This document shows, piece after piece, positions 47,495 through 58,339 of a stretch of DNA of 64,000 nt. A program made the translations under genes and the position numbers. Every line of letters starts with the position of its first letter. Position 1 is the first letter of the stretch. Source of the stretch: Coffea arabica (taxonomy: Eukaryota; Streptophyta; Magnoliopsida; Gentianales; Rubiaceae). The DNA lies in NCBI RefSeq assembly GCF_036785885.1, contig NC_092312.1, forward strand, positions 38,481,239 to 38,545,238, given 5' to 3'. A model generated the notes under the pieces. The model did not search any database. It was given only the letters and a program-made list of their open reading frames with translations, and had not been told where the DNA came from.

Positions 47495-47496
47495 AT

Positions 47497-47965
47497 TAAA
47501 GAAGCGCTGAGCTTCCCCGGACCGAGCTGATCGGATGAGCTCGACATGCTGATGGACGAGCTGGTTCCAAACCTGCAAGACAAACAAGAATGAACTAGCA
47601 AAGGGGGCCCGGGGGTTGTTCCAGAGGGCACTCCGACGGTCAAGTTAGTTTTCCGGTGAGTCCAATTCACGGGAGTAAACAGTCGAGAGTCGTTCGCCAA
47701 TAGTGAGCGTACCTTGTGTAAGTGGCGTGCATTACCATTTATACCTTCTTGGGAGTCCGACCTCCGTACGTTTCGGGACTTGCCCGGTATAGTCCCTATT
47801 CCGCGCTGAGGGGGATTTCCTCCGACCTCTGCGGGATGGTCCCCTGTCCCTTCCGGAGCCCTAGCAGCAGCGCGGCCCAGGACGGCTGCCAGGAGCCTGG
47901 GGCTAAGGCCCAACTCGGCCATACCTGGACTGCCACGTGTCCAATCCCAGGACGGGGCCTCTGCA
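47497..47965 (-). repeat. 5' LTR of the Tat element
   Basis: On the plus strand it reads TAAAGAAGCGCTGAGC to GGGGCCTCTGCA. The second base is A where the other LTR has G, so the expected inner CA end (minus strand) has mutated to TA. Confidence 0.92.
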
Positions 47966-48156
47966 CCCAGAAACGTCATTAAGAAGTTCTTGTAGTGCCC
48001 TGATGTGTCACCAATGATTGCATTATCAAGACTGCTTTTGTGCATGTTGAAATATTCTCCTCTAACTTTCATCATATCAATCTCTGCTCGAGTTACAATA
48101 GCTCTGGTCAGAGAATCCTCATCAATCCGGAGGCCAATGATCGAAGCTCTAATCAC

Positions 48157-49258
48157 CTGATGTGTTTTAATCAAAGGAAATTGCAAGGTAAATGTGATCT
48201 ATAAGAAGAATATTCGATCAAGCTTTTTACTTTTTGGATCAGAAATTTTCACAATAGAACCGTGAGTCAAAGTTCACAACTTTCTGTATCTTGCAAGAGT
48301 TAAGTCTCCATTTCAATAAAAACGAATGGAAATTGAAGATCAATTATTCAGAATGAAGCCTATACTTCCAGAGCGGTGTAACAGATTTTCTCCAAACCTG
48401 CTCCAAACATGCGTGCATAGAGAGAGAGACAGAGAGAGAGAGATTAACCTTGCTGGTGGTGATATGAGAGAGACTAAGTTGAGAAAGGAATTTTAAAAGT
48501 GAATAAATTATCGATGGGCATGAACTCCAGCAAGATTTCGGACTTGTAAGTCTAATCAAGACAAGAAGCACAACTATTTTCTTCACCAGCGCAACCAATG
48601 CTCTAACTTCCTATACTAAGATGAACAATTCTGGCAACTATGAGTGCATTTCAAACTATGATGATCATGTAGTCAATTAAGTTAATCAATGAATTGATAC
48701 AGAGGCACATTTGTTTGCTGAATTTATAGCTAATAGCCTTAAAAACCTTAGCTTCTGTATTTTCCATCGTCAAAAGAACGGGTATCTATGAAATATGGGT
48801 AATCCCAAATGTTTCATCTGAATAAATTCCAACCACATGAAAGGCTTTTAGGCTCCTTTCACCAGCTAGATGCTTCGCGTTGCATTACCACTACAAGTAG
48901 TGGGGAAAAGAAAAGTGAAGCAGAGAATGTAACATATAATAAAGTTTTCTTTGAGCTTATACTTAATAAGCATTGCTGCAGATATCAAGATACATTGCTT
49001 CAGTGTTGAAAATAGTTGAATGCACATTTTTAAAAATTGAGAATTAATAGCAATCTAGAGACATAAGAACAGCATCTTTACATATCACTATACTGCTCAC
49101 GAAATCATTACATTTGAGACATGTTTACCTTATGAGACAAGAAAGAGAAAAAAGCAAAAGGCCGATTCATAAGCTCAAGATGTACCATTTGCATAGAATA
49201 ATCACTTCAATAATAGTGCAGAGCAGAACCGTTGATGAAAGCATAAATGTATTATTAC
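48157..49258 (-). other. Intron 5 of ANN3 copy 2
   Basis: About 1.1 kb between exon 5 and exon 6. It contains an (AG)n run at 48418-48444 and nothing else recognisable. Confidence 0.6.
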
Positions 49259-49681
49259 CTCTGCAAAGTGCTTTTCTAGGGCGTCTATGCACCAAATAGC
49301 CACTTTCAAAATAGACTCCAAAGTGCCTTTGCCAGAAGCCATAATATCCTGACAAGATATTTGTGCACAAGACAGGTCGAGTTTAGAGGACAAATACAGA
49401 AGTTAGACATATTAAAAAAAGGGAAAAAAAAAAGATAAGAAACTCATTACTAGCATAGGAAGATGAACCTGTTCTATTGAACTCCCATATTTATTCTTCT
49501 AGCACTTGAAAGTTTCTCTAAGCTGAAAATAGTTTCTAGTGCTGAGTATCCAAACTAGATCATCATGATCCAACTGCCCCGTTTGAATTGCATCATGTAG
49601 AGTAGCTGCCTCTGAATTAGCAACACTAGAATTCACTACTTCTTTGTTAAATCTGTATGAACTTATAAGTCGAACAAGTAT

Positions 49682-50000
49682 CTGTGGAAGTCCAGATGAA
49701 ATAGTAATTAGGAGCATTATTAATGTGTAACTTACAACATAAGGTTAAAATGTGTTCTGAGCTATGTAAATATGCTCAATGACAGTAATTGATTGGATTA
49801 TCAACGGATCTTCCAAAGTGAATAGCAGTCTGCCTCAAAATGCACAAGATACCAACAGAAGTAATATCGCTAATGTGGACATTGGCTTCATTACCAATAC
49901 ATGCTCTACCTATATGCTATAATACTGAGTGCGGAGTGCACATAATAGCATCTGTGTTCACATAATTCAAAGCAAATTAATTAACAGGTCGTCGAGCTTG
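49682..50000 (-). other. Remnant of intron 3 of ANN3 copy 2
   Basis: About 320 bp of non-coding sequence between the exon 4 acceptor and the Athila LTR. No annexin repeat I or II text was found here on either strand. Confidence 0.5.
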
Positions 50001-51614
50001 TGCAATAATAATAATAATAACCTAACTACCACTAAAAGCAGTCAATAATTAATCCTAGGTACTGGAGCAGGGACTCTAGATGTGCAATGGGTTACTTGAT
50101 TCACCCTGTTCTCGAAGAGTTTGCTTAATCCGATATACCAGAATTAACTAGTTGACAAAAATTACTAAACAGTAGACAGCGGTAAGTAGGGTCGTCTCCT
50201 CAGGGACTGGGGGTATTTGTCTCTTTTAAATTCCAATTGGTAAAGGGGGATTTTATCGGAATGAAACTAAAAATAATTAAGCAATAAAACAAAAAATGAA
50301 TAATTAACTAGCACGAATGTAGCAAGAATTAAATCAAGAATAGTTAAATTCTAGCCAAGGATACAACTACTCAGACACAGTCCATTTATCCGATTATTGA
50401 TGCAAGAGAGGTTCACTTAATTCATTAATAGGCTAGTTATAGTCGCCGATGAACTCTAACAACCAATTTTTCCTTAATTTATAGAAGACCAAGGTACGAC
50501 TGTTGATCACCCCTAACCAGAAAATACTCCTAGGTACGATCGTAGGAATTAATTTTTCAATTGCATTAATAACTAGAAAAACCTAACCCTAATCAATAAC
50601 ACACTACGAGGGTTATTTAAATTAGATTACACGTTCCCCTAATGTGTAAACACACCAGTTGCCACTAATATTAATCAATCAAACAATTACGGATTTAATT
50701 GACTAAATTGGCACGAGATTAATAAATCACATTGAACATCGGGCCCTTGACATCCAATTAATAAAATAATCCCATGAAAATTCAAGCAGACAACGTGCAA
50801 ATATTAATAAATTGAGGAACGCGTGAAAACTAATTAGATCTCACAGATTTTCGGGACTGCGCCATCGAATTGACCCTTGACTAGATGGAAGGCTTAGCCA
50901 CGCCGCATAATTAAATCTCCATGCAAATTAATTGATTGCGAAGGCATTGCGTTCTTTTTTTTTTTTACTAGAAAGTAAGGAATAAAATATGTCTTTCCCG
51001 TTGGGGAATATTGTCGAACAGTTGGCGTATGTCTGACAAAGGGAAAGGAAAAGAAAAACTAAAACTAAAACTATCCTAAGAGCTAGTGTTCCCCCCACCT
51101 ATCCGTCTGTTCCCTTCTTAAAGCCAAAGATGACTAATGCTTTTCCTATCTTCCGTGGTCCCCACCATTTTGCCACAAGCAAGCCGAATTCTTCTTGTTT
51201 TTTTAGGCCTCCGTGCGTTACTTTCCTTTCTTTAGCCGAATGACTAGTGCTTCTTATCCCGCGGGCCCCCACCGAATTGAGAAGATGAATTACCAAGGAT
51301 AGGCCCTGCCGAATTGACTCTTGTTTCCTATTGCTAGTAGGACTTCTCCGTACCAGTCTTCTCCTCATCAACAGAAGGGTAGGAAATTAGTTTTTTGTTC
51401 CTTTCTTGTGGGCCGTGTTGATAGAGCTTTTTAGAAATCTCCCATGTCTCAAGTAATATGCTCCATAAAGTCCCTCCTTTTTGGTAATTTTCTGCTTCAC
51501 TCCTGAAATTGATTCTAAATACCAAATATAAGTAAATATTACCAATTAAGACACTATTTGGCAAGGACAAAAGGGGACATTAATAATAAATTACTAACAA
51601 ATGATACCCTATCA
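50001..51614 (-). repeat. 3' LTR of Athila element A
   Basis: Read on the minus strand it starts TGATAGGGTATCATTTG after the polypurine tract (51615-51627). It ends in a (TTA)n run and TTGCA. A phrase near its end (CCCATTGCACA...GTCCCTGCTCCAGTA) is shared with the LTR of element B at 59847-59880, which shows both are LTRs of related Athila families. Confidence 0.75.
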
Positions 51615-52631
51615 ATTCCCCCCACACCTGAATCATGCTTGCCCTCAAGCATGGCGACATCTCAACTCAACAATGGCTAGCTTTCACATTATCATTGCCA
51701 GCTGTGCTTATACCGAAATCAAGTTTTAGTGGCTAAGTATCAAGACATATCTCTCCCGGTTAGCTCCTAAGTTCATAGACCCGTCCAATTCATGGCTAAC
51801 TCGTCTAGGACATCCAAATATTAACTAGCAGCAGTCAGTAATTAAGTCAACTGGCAACCAAAATCTCAACATTGAGAACCAAGGATCGGCGGGCAAACAT
51901 GATCATAGACCAACATATTTCCCACATCTGATCTTTTTTTTTTCTCTTTTTTTTGGATTGAACAAATAATGTTTAGTCCTAAGGTATTCAAGTCTTTTGA
52001 CGTGAACTTTGACATTTTTAGATGAAAGAGCCTAGTTACTCAACTTTTCACAGCTCCAGGACTACTTACTCATAGATATCGCCACCTTTTGACGCGAGAG
52101 CCAACACTTGTGGTGAAGACTCCCGGTTACTAGGTGACGACAATAGCGGAGAATAGCCATATGTTATTCACCATAGAACACCAAAATACCAAATATCATA
52201 GCCTACGTCATGTCCTAAATATGGAGAACTAAGGTCAACAGGAGACCAATCCACACAACAATGTCAGCAAAATATTTACATTGCCTAAACAAGTTAGCCA
52301 TAAACTGCACCAAGTCGTTTAAACTCAAAATTTTCACCAGAACAGTATGCTCTTACTTGCCACCGAAACTCAATTCATAGAGAAAACTACAACTAGCAAT
52401 AAAAGAGTGAGCTGCCAAAACATTCACCAAGATAACAGCAAGGGAAAAACACCCAAAAAGAACAAAGGAAAAACACCTAAACTGAAAACAAAGGGAAAAC
52501 ACCCAAAAACTGGAAACTGGAAATACTAGCACCCAAACTGACCCCCCCACACCTAAGTCACACATTGCCCTCAATGTGATAATGTGATAGCAAAAAGGAA
52601 GGAGAAGGGCAACAGCACTTCCCTGAAATCG

Positions 52632-53923
52632 TCAAAACAGGCGTGGATCGGGCGCGAACTGAGGAGCAATGCCCACATGTTGCATAAATGCAGCCAGATT
52701 CTGCGCCATGCTATGCAAGTTGATCCCAATGTGGGTCACGCGAGTCTCCAGTCTCTCAACGGTGTTCCAGAGTTGGGTCCAATCGTCGGCCGTTGGGGCG
52801 GAAGGGGGCGGTGCGAAGGTAGACGGGCCGGGGTCGCCGCCATCCGTGGAAGCTCGGGCAAAAGATGACCGAGGGGGGGCCGGAGCGGCCCCGGGGGAAC
52901 AACTTCCCAACCGTCGTCGCCCTCCCGAACTAAGCCCATTTTCTCTAAACACAGGATATCCAAGGGTTCCATTTGACAGGTTATATGCAAATCATGGTTA
53001 GAAATATCAAGTACATGCAAATTAATAGCCAAGTGAGTAATGTAGGACCCAAGAATCAAGGGGCGCTTCTTTTTAGGTAAAATAGACTTGAACTGAGAAG
53101 CGAGCCAGCACCCAAGGTTAACCTTAATATTGTTATGCATATACCATATAAAGAAAAATTCGGGTTTAGACAGAATACCCGAACTATCTCGCCTACCCGA
53201 GAAACTATAGGCCAAGAAACGGTGGATATAGCGAGACGCTGGGCCCTTTAGATAAGAACCCTTAAATAGATGAGGGTCATAGTTATCCCTATTTACGGAC
53301 ATCTCCTCCCAAATATGGCGATAGCTGGAGAAAAAGGGCTGGACATAGTCGCGTGCACTCTTGGCATACTCACGAGACTCGGCATAGGCTGGATCAATAA
53401 AACCAAGGGCCAGATTGAAGTTAGTTATGGAATGGTGAAACTCCTGACCCATTAAACGAAAATGAATAACATTAGGGGTAGAAACTGTGTAACCCGTGGG
53501 GAGGTCGAACTCAAATGTGGCATAGAACTCCCTAACCAACTCAACAAATGCCGGGTGGTCAGTAATACGAGAATAGGGAAGCCACCCAATGGCCTCAATC
53601 AACTCGTCAAAACCAACTCGAATATTTAGGAGGCCCAAGGTGACGGTGTCCCGATAATGGCATGGGATAATCCGCCGTTCACAGGCCGCAGTATATCGCC
53701 GCTTGTCGGCTGCCCTGGTGAAGTCCAAATGACCCCCAAAATGTACAGGGTCAGAGATATGGACGCCTTTTTGTCGCTCAGGGCGAGCCCTCCTCCCAGA
53801 GGAGGAAGGGTCGTGCGAGGGGTCAAAGGCGGGAATGGAGTGCTGGGGTGGAGGGGTCCGAGGGGTCCTAGACCTAGAAGAGGAAGATCGTGGTTTGACC
53901 ATGGTAGCTAGCAGGTGACCCAA
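52632..53923 (-). pseudogene. Athila env-like / ORF-1-type protein, frameshifted
   Basis: The frame 53923-52736 (395 codons) starts MVKPRSSSSRSRTPRT. It contains FDELIEAIGWLPYSRI, LVREFYATFEFDLPTGYTV, FHHSITNFNLALGFIDPAYA, ASRYIHRFLAYSFSGRRDS and KPEFFFIWYMHNN. This matches the Athila ORF-1/env-like family (PF03078-like) found between integrase and 3' LTR. From about 52900 onward the coding signal moves to another frame (52952-52632; GPSTFAPPPSAPTADDW, ETRVTHIGINLHSMAQNLAA, probable coiled coil), so a small indel in a G/C run has split the gene. No transmembrane segment is obvious. Its role is unknown. Confidence 0.75.
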
Positions 53924-55479
53924 TTAATAGAAAGCACAATTCAAGCACCCACAGGCTATAAAAATTACCCAAACAAGACAGCAAGTGCAAGCAATAACCA
54001 CTGGTGGCCCCAATTAAGACTAAAGCAGAAGAAAATCAGCCTAACAATCTCACTAGATGTACCCAAACAGAATAAGCAGAGCAATTGGCACAATATCCCC
54101 CAAACAAGGCAAATAGAGGCAACTACTTCAACCGGCAAATGCAAATGGCACCTTCATATCCCAATTCAACAAATGAACGCAGAAAAGTACCCACAATACT
54201 AGGACACAATCCCAATAATGCACCAAAACAACCACTCAAACAAACTAAAAGTGATGCCAGTGTCTACTCAAAACAACAAATCGCAACAATTGGACACAAT
54301 TCCAACCAAAATCTCAACAACTGTCCCCAATTGGACAGTCAATTAACCAATTCGACCTGCTAAAAGTAGCAAATGACCCAAGAAATTGGCAATTCCAACA
54401 GCAGCAGTTCAGAAGTTGGACAGAAACGACTCAATAAAAATGCCCAGTAGTCAATGAGACAGCCAATAGCACAGGAGTAACAAATATGATGTAAACTACC
54501 CACACCAGTACCACCGGTGGATGCGCAGGGAAAAACTAAATCAAATGCCCAATAATTCAATAAATATCAGAAAATATTCCCGCATATAGCAACAATTATA
54601 CCCAATTCGGTCCAAAATTAACCCCAGAAAATGCCAAATCATCACCTTCTTTTATCCATCAAGAAATCCAAACACAAATTCCAGCAATTTATGCTAATCG
54701 AGGAGGAGATTACAATACCTCCACCTGTCTAAATTGGACAGGTGGTGACGTGCGGCAATGGAGGAGATGTGCGCAGCCGTGGAGCTGGTGGTGAAGGAAG
54801 CGACGCTTGGTATGGGCGGCGGTAAGCGTGTTCGAGGTTGCAGGAGAGGCCGGCAGAGGCAAGAGCCACGCGCAGCTCAGGTGGTGGTGCTGATGGAGGT
54901 CGTCAAGTTAGCGGTTGCGGGCGGCAGCAGCGTGGGTTTGCGGCGAGCAGGCGGCAAGCTTGTGAGCTGGTGAAGTGCAACGGGCTAGCTGGTGAGGGGG
55001 CGCGATGGCAACGGCGCGCTATCGGTTGCGGCGTGCCAGTCAGCGGCGGGCGTCGATGAGGGAGACGGCAGAGCTGGTGGCGCACGAGGTTGGCCGCTGG
55101 TGGAGATGGCCGAAGTGGTGGTGATGGCGGCGTTGATGGCGAGGCGCGGCGGTTGCAAGGGATGTCGGTCGAAGGGGAAAAGGGAAAGGGGGAAGCGAGG
55201 CAGCAGGGAAGAAAAGGAAGAAAAAAGGAAGAAAAGAGAAAGAAAGAAAAGAAGGAAAAAAAAAAAAGAAAAAGAAAGAGTTTTTTTTTTCAAAACCTTG
55301 TCTCTTCATTTTCCGAATTTGTATTTCGAAATTCTGAATTTTTGAAAAGAAAACAAAAACTTAAGGTTTAAAAAGAAAAAAAAATTTCCTTGAAAATTTT
55401 TTTTATTTTTATTTTTTAAATATTATTATTTATTTTTTTTAAGGGTTTAAAACGAAAATAATCTTTTCTTTTTTTATTT

Positions 55480-55522
<43 letters not shown>

Positions 55523-55812
55523 AATAAATAAATATTTTTTTTTGAATTCATGCCTTGGGTCGTCGAACACCGCGTGGGCATGCCAAGATCACAAAACACC
55601 CACTGACCTCAGGAGGCACAAACACCGCGTGGTCACGCCAAGATTTCACTTCCTAATCACAGTGGAGAAAATATTAATATTGATACTACCCAACGGGGAA
55701 ACGACAAAACGAAAGAAATGAACCACTAAAAATAATAAAACTAATATTCGGGTTGCCTCCCAAAAGAGCGCCTTTCTTTAGTGTTTTTGGCTAGACATAG
55801 CCCATAATTTGC
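53924..55812 (-). other. Spacer between integrase and env-like ORF of Athila A
   Basis: Non-coding part of the element. It includes a GC-rich stretch (54750-55180), a long purine run on the plus strand (55180-55290) and microsatellites (TAA)n/(TAAA)n at about 55487-55535. Short open frames here are low complexity. Confidence 0.55.
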
Positions 55813-58339
55813 TTAAACCAAGCAAATCAGGTCTTCCAAATTCATCGTCTCCACCCGTTCAACTGGAGCCCCATCATAATATGGCTTGAGACGATGACCA
55901 TTCACCACAAATTTCTTTTCCGTCCTTAAACTCTGGATCTCCACTGCACCATAATCAAAAACATTAGTTACAACGAAGGGACCGATCCAACGAGAACGTA
56001 ACTTACCTGGGAATAACTTCAATTTCGAGTGGTACAATAGAACTTTTTGCCCACATTTGAACGTCTTCCTAGAAACCTGTTGGTCATGAAATATCTTATT
56101 TTTCTCCTTATAAATCACAGCATTCTCGTAGGTTTCGTTGCGAATCTCCTTCAATTCTTGTAATTGCAACTTTCTTTAAATTCCGCCCTCCTCAATATCC
56201 ATATTGCATTGCTTGACCATCCAAAATGCTCTATGCTAAAACTTGACGGGGAGGTGACATGGCTTCCCAAATACGAAACGATAAGGGGACATGCCGATTG
56301 GTTTCTTGTACGCCGTTCTATATGCCCATAAGGCATCTTCAAGTCTCATACTCCAATCCTTCCTATCGGGTCAAACCATCTTCTCCAAAATCGACTTGAT
56401 CTCTCGATTTGATGCTTCTGCCTGAACGTTTGTCTGAGGATGGTAGGAAGTGGAGACTTTGTGCAAGACACCGTATCTCCTGAAAAGTGTAGCAATCATC
56501 TTGTTGCAGAAATGGGTACCCGATCATTTACTATTGCTCGTGGCATCCCAAATCGGACAAAAATATTAGATTTGAAAAATTCTGCAACCACTTTGGAATT
56601 ATTAGTACGGGTGGACTTTGCTTCCACCCATTTCGAAACATAGTCTACGGCAAGCAATATATATAGAAAACCATAAGACGAAGGAAAAGGACCCATAAAG
56701 TCAATACCCCAAACGTCAAAAATCTCAACAAAAATCATTAGGGTTTTGGTCATTTGATCCCTACGCGAAATATTACCTACTCGTTAACACTTATCACATG
56801 ACTTACAAAATGAGTAGGCATCCTTAAAGAGGGTCGGCCAATAGAATCCACTCTCTAGAACCTTATGAGCCGTCCTCTTTGGTCCAAAGTGACCTCCACA
56901 CGCAAAAGAGTGACAATAATCTAAAATAGACTGGAATTCATTTTCACTTACACATCTACGAATGATTTGGTCGGCACCACGCTTCCAGAGGTAAGGGTCA
57001 TCCCAGATGTAAGACTTTGCATCACTCCTTAACTTGTCCCTCTTTGCCTTAGGCCATCCTGCAGGAAACTTGTCAGTGACTAGAAAATTAACGAAATCTG
57101 CATACCAAGGCAGGGATAAATTAACAGAAAATAAGAGCTCATCGGGGAAAGTTTCTCTCAGTGGGAGGTCGTCCTCGGTGACTTGTACTCGACTCAAGTG
57201 ATCTGCTACCAGATTTTCGATCCCTTTCTTGTTTCTGATCTCCATGCCAAACTCTTGTAGCAACAGTATCCACCTTATAAGTCGCGGTTTTGCCTCTTTC
57301 TTAGTCAACAGATACCGCAGGGCTGCATGATTAGAGAAAATAATAACCTTAGCACCTAGTAAATAGGACCGAAATTTCTCTAAAGCAAAAATAACAACTA
57401 AAAGCTTCTTTTCGGTGGTTGAATAGTTTAATTGAGCTCCGTTCAGGGCTCGAGATGCGTAGTATATAGCATGGGCTGCTTTCCCCACTCTTTGACCCAG
57501 CACTGTGCCTACTGCATAATCGCTGGCGTCGCACATGATCTCGAATGGTAGGTTCCAATCGGACGGTTGGATAATGGGTGAAGAGATCAATAGTTCCTTT
57601 AACCTATCAATCACCTTCATACATGCTTCATTAAACTCGAAGGACATCTCTTTTTGCAAAATTTGGAACAGGGGCACTCCAATTTTCGAGAAATCTTTGA
57701 TAAATCTTCTGTAGAAACCTGCGTGATCAAGAAAGAACGCACTTCCCGCACACTCGCTGGGTAAGGTAAAGTAGATATAACATCTATTTTCGCTTTATCA
57801 ATGTCAATACCCTTAGACGACACTATATGACCCAAAACTATCCCGTGTTCGACCATAAAATGGCATTTTTTCCAATTGAACATAAGATTAGTTTCTATAC
57901 ACCTAACCAAAATTAATTTCAGGTTATCTAGACAGTTATCGAAACTTTCCCCATACACACTGAAATCATCCATAAAAATCTCAATAATCTTCTCAACATA
58001 CTCCGAAAAGAAACTTACCATACAGCGTTGGAAGGTAGCAGGTGCACTGCATAACCCAAATGGCATCCTTCGATATGTAAATGTTCTAAAAGGGCACGTG
58101 AAAGTTGTCTTCTCCTGGTCCTCGGGTGTGATAGCAATTTGGAAATAACCTGAAAATCCATCCAAAAAATAACAGTAAGCTCGACCTGCTAATCGCTCTA
58201 CCATTTGATCAATGAAAGGAAGGGGAAAATGATCCTTTTTCGTGACGGCGTTCAACTTCCTATAATCTATACACTGCTGCCACCCGGTAGGCTTTCGAAC
58301 TAGTACGAGCTCACCCTCTTGATTTGACTCCACCATCAT
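55813..58339 (-). pseudogene. Athila A reverse transcriptase, RNase H and integrase, broken
   Basis: The frame 58339-57617 is the reverse transcriptase from WQQCIDYRKLNAVTKKDHF through [19 protein letters not shown] to IFMDDFSVYGESFD (catalytic MDD). A shift near 57735 leads into 57677-56784: RNase H ([35 protein letters not shown]) and the integrase zinc region ([22 protein letters not shown]). A TAA at 56784-56786 interrupts the same frame, which resumes with [10 protein letters not shown] (56753-56496). A one-base loss in a G run near 56520 then breaks the second catalytic Asp region. The integrase C-terminus is 56169-55813 ([20 protein letters not shown]). Confidence 0.87.

Larger units (their letters stand above)
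37767..47965 (-). mobile_element. Tat/Retand-type Ty3/gypsy retrotransposon in ANN3 exon 6
   Basis: Both LTRs are 469 bp (37767-38235 and 47497-47965), and the 5-bp duplication CCCAG flanks the element (37762-37766 and 47966-47970). On the minus strand the order is 5' LTR, primer site, gag, protease, reverse transcriptase, RNase H, a second DGASS-type RNase H, integrase, a tandem-repeat spacer, an antisense ORF, and the 3' LTR. The extra RNase H and the antisense ORF are marks of the Tat lineage. The LTRs differ at about 22 of 469 sites by hand count (about 4.7%), which means an old insertion. Coding frames hold many stops and shifts. The GC-rich body contrasts sharply with the AT-rich host DNA. 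Confidence 0.93.
37749..49681 (-). pseudogene. ANN3: Second annexin D3-type copy, exons 4-6, broken
   Basis: Exons on the minus strand are 49681-49469 (213 bp), 49348-49259 (90 bp) and 48156-47966, continuing at 37761-37749 after the retrotransposon (204 bp in total). Exon sizes equal those of copy 1 where both are visible. Motifs include LISSYRFNKE, SVANSEAATL, TLESILKVAIWCID, EDSLTRAIVTRAEIDMMKVR and an LGAKI end close to the Arabidopsis ANN3 C-terminus. Three lesions are seen: a TAG at 49499-49501 where copy 1 has tyrosine (after RETFKC); a 10.2-kb Tat/Retand insertion after codon TTT-CTG-GG, four codons before the stop; and an Athila LTR in intron 3, only about 320 bp before exon 4. Exons 1-3 are not in the window and may lie beyond the nested Athila elements. 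By eye, exon 4 is about 56% and exon 5 about 80% identical to copy 1 at protein level. Confidence 0.88.
50001..58339 (-). mobile_element. Athila-type Ty3/gypsy retrotransposon A, interrupted
   Basis: On the minus strand the 3' LTR lies at about 50001-51614, next to a GTGTGGGGGGAAT polypurine tract. An env-like ORF (53923-52632) and the 3' part of pol (58339-55813) lie to its right. At 58340 the pol sequence is cut by the TGTTAATG end of element B, within the segment just upstream of the first conserved reverse-transcriptase motif. The rest of A (protease, gag, 5' LTR) should lie beyond B, outside the window. The left border could be 49999 or 50001. All frames carry stops or shifts. Confidence 0.85.

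Noticed and set aside
46789..48186. 465-codon frame joining annexin repeat IV to LTR and gag sequence, as a new multi-domain protein
   Set aside because: The junction coincides with the LTR end and the CCCAG duplication, so it is a read-through frame created by insertion, not an evolved fusion. It is noted only as a possible chimeric transcript.
54985..55371. Frames rich in Phe/Leu or Lys/Glu around 55 kb as possible membrane or basic proteins
   Set aside because: They derive from a long purine/pyrimidine run in the Athila spacer and have no domain.
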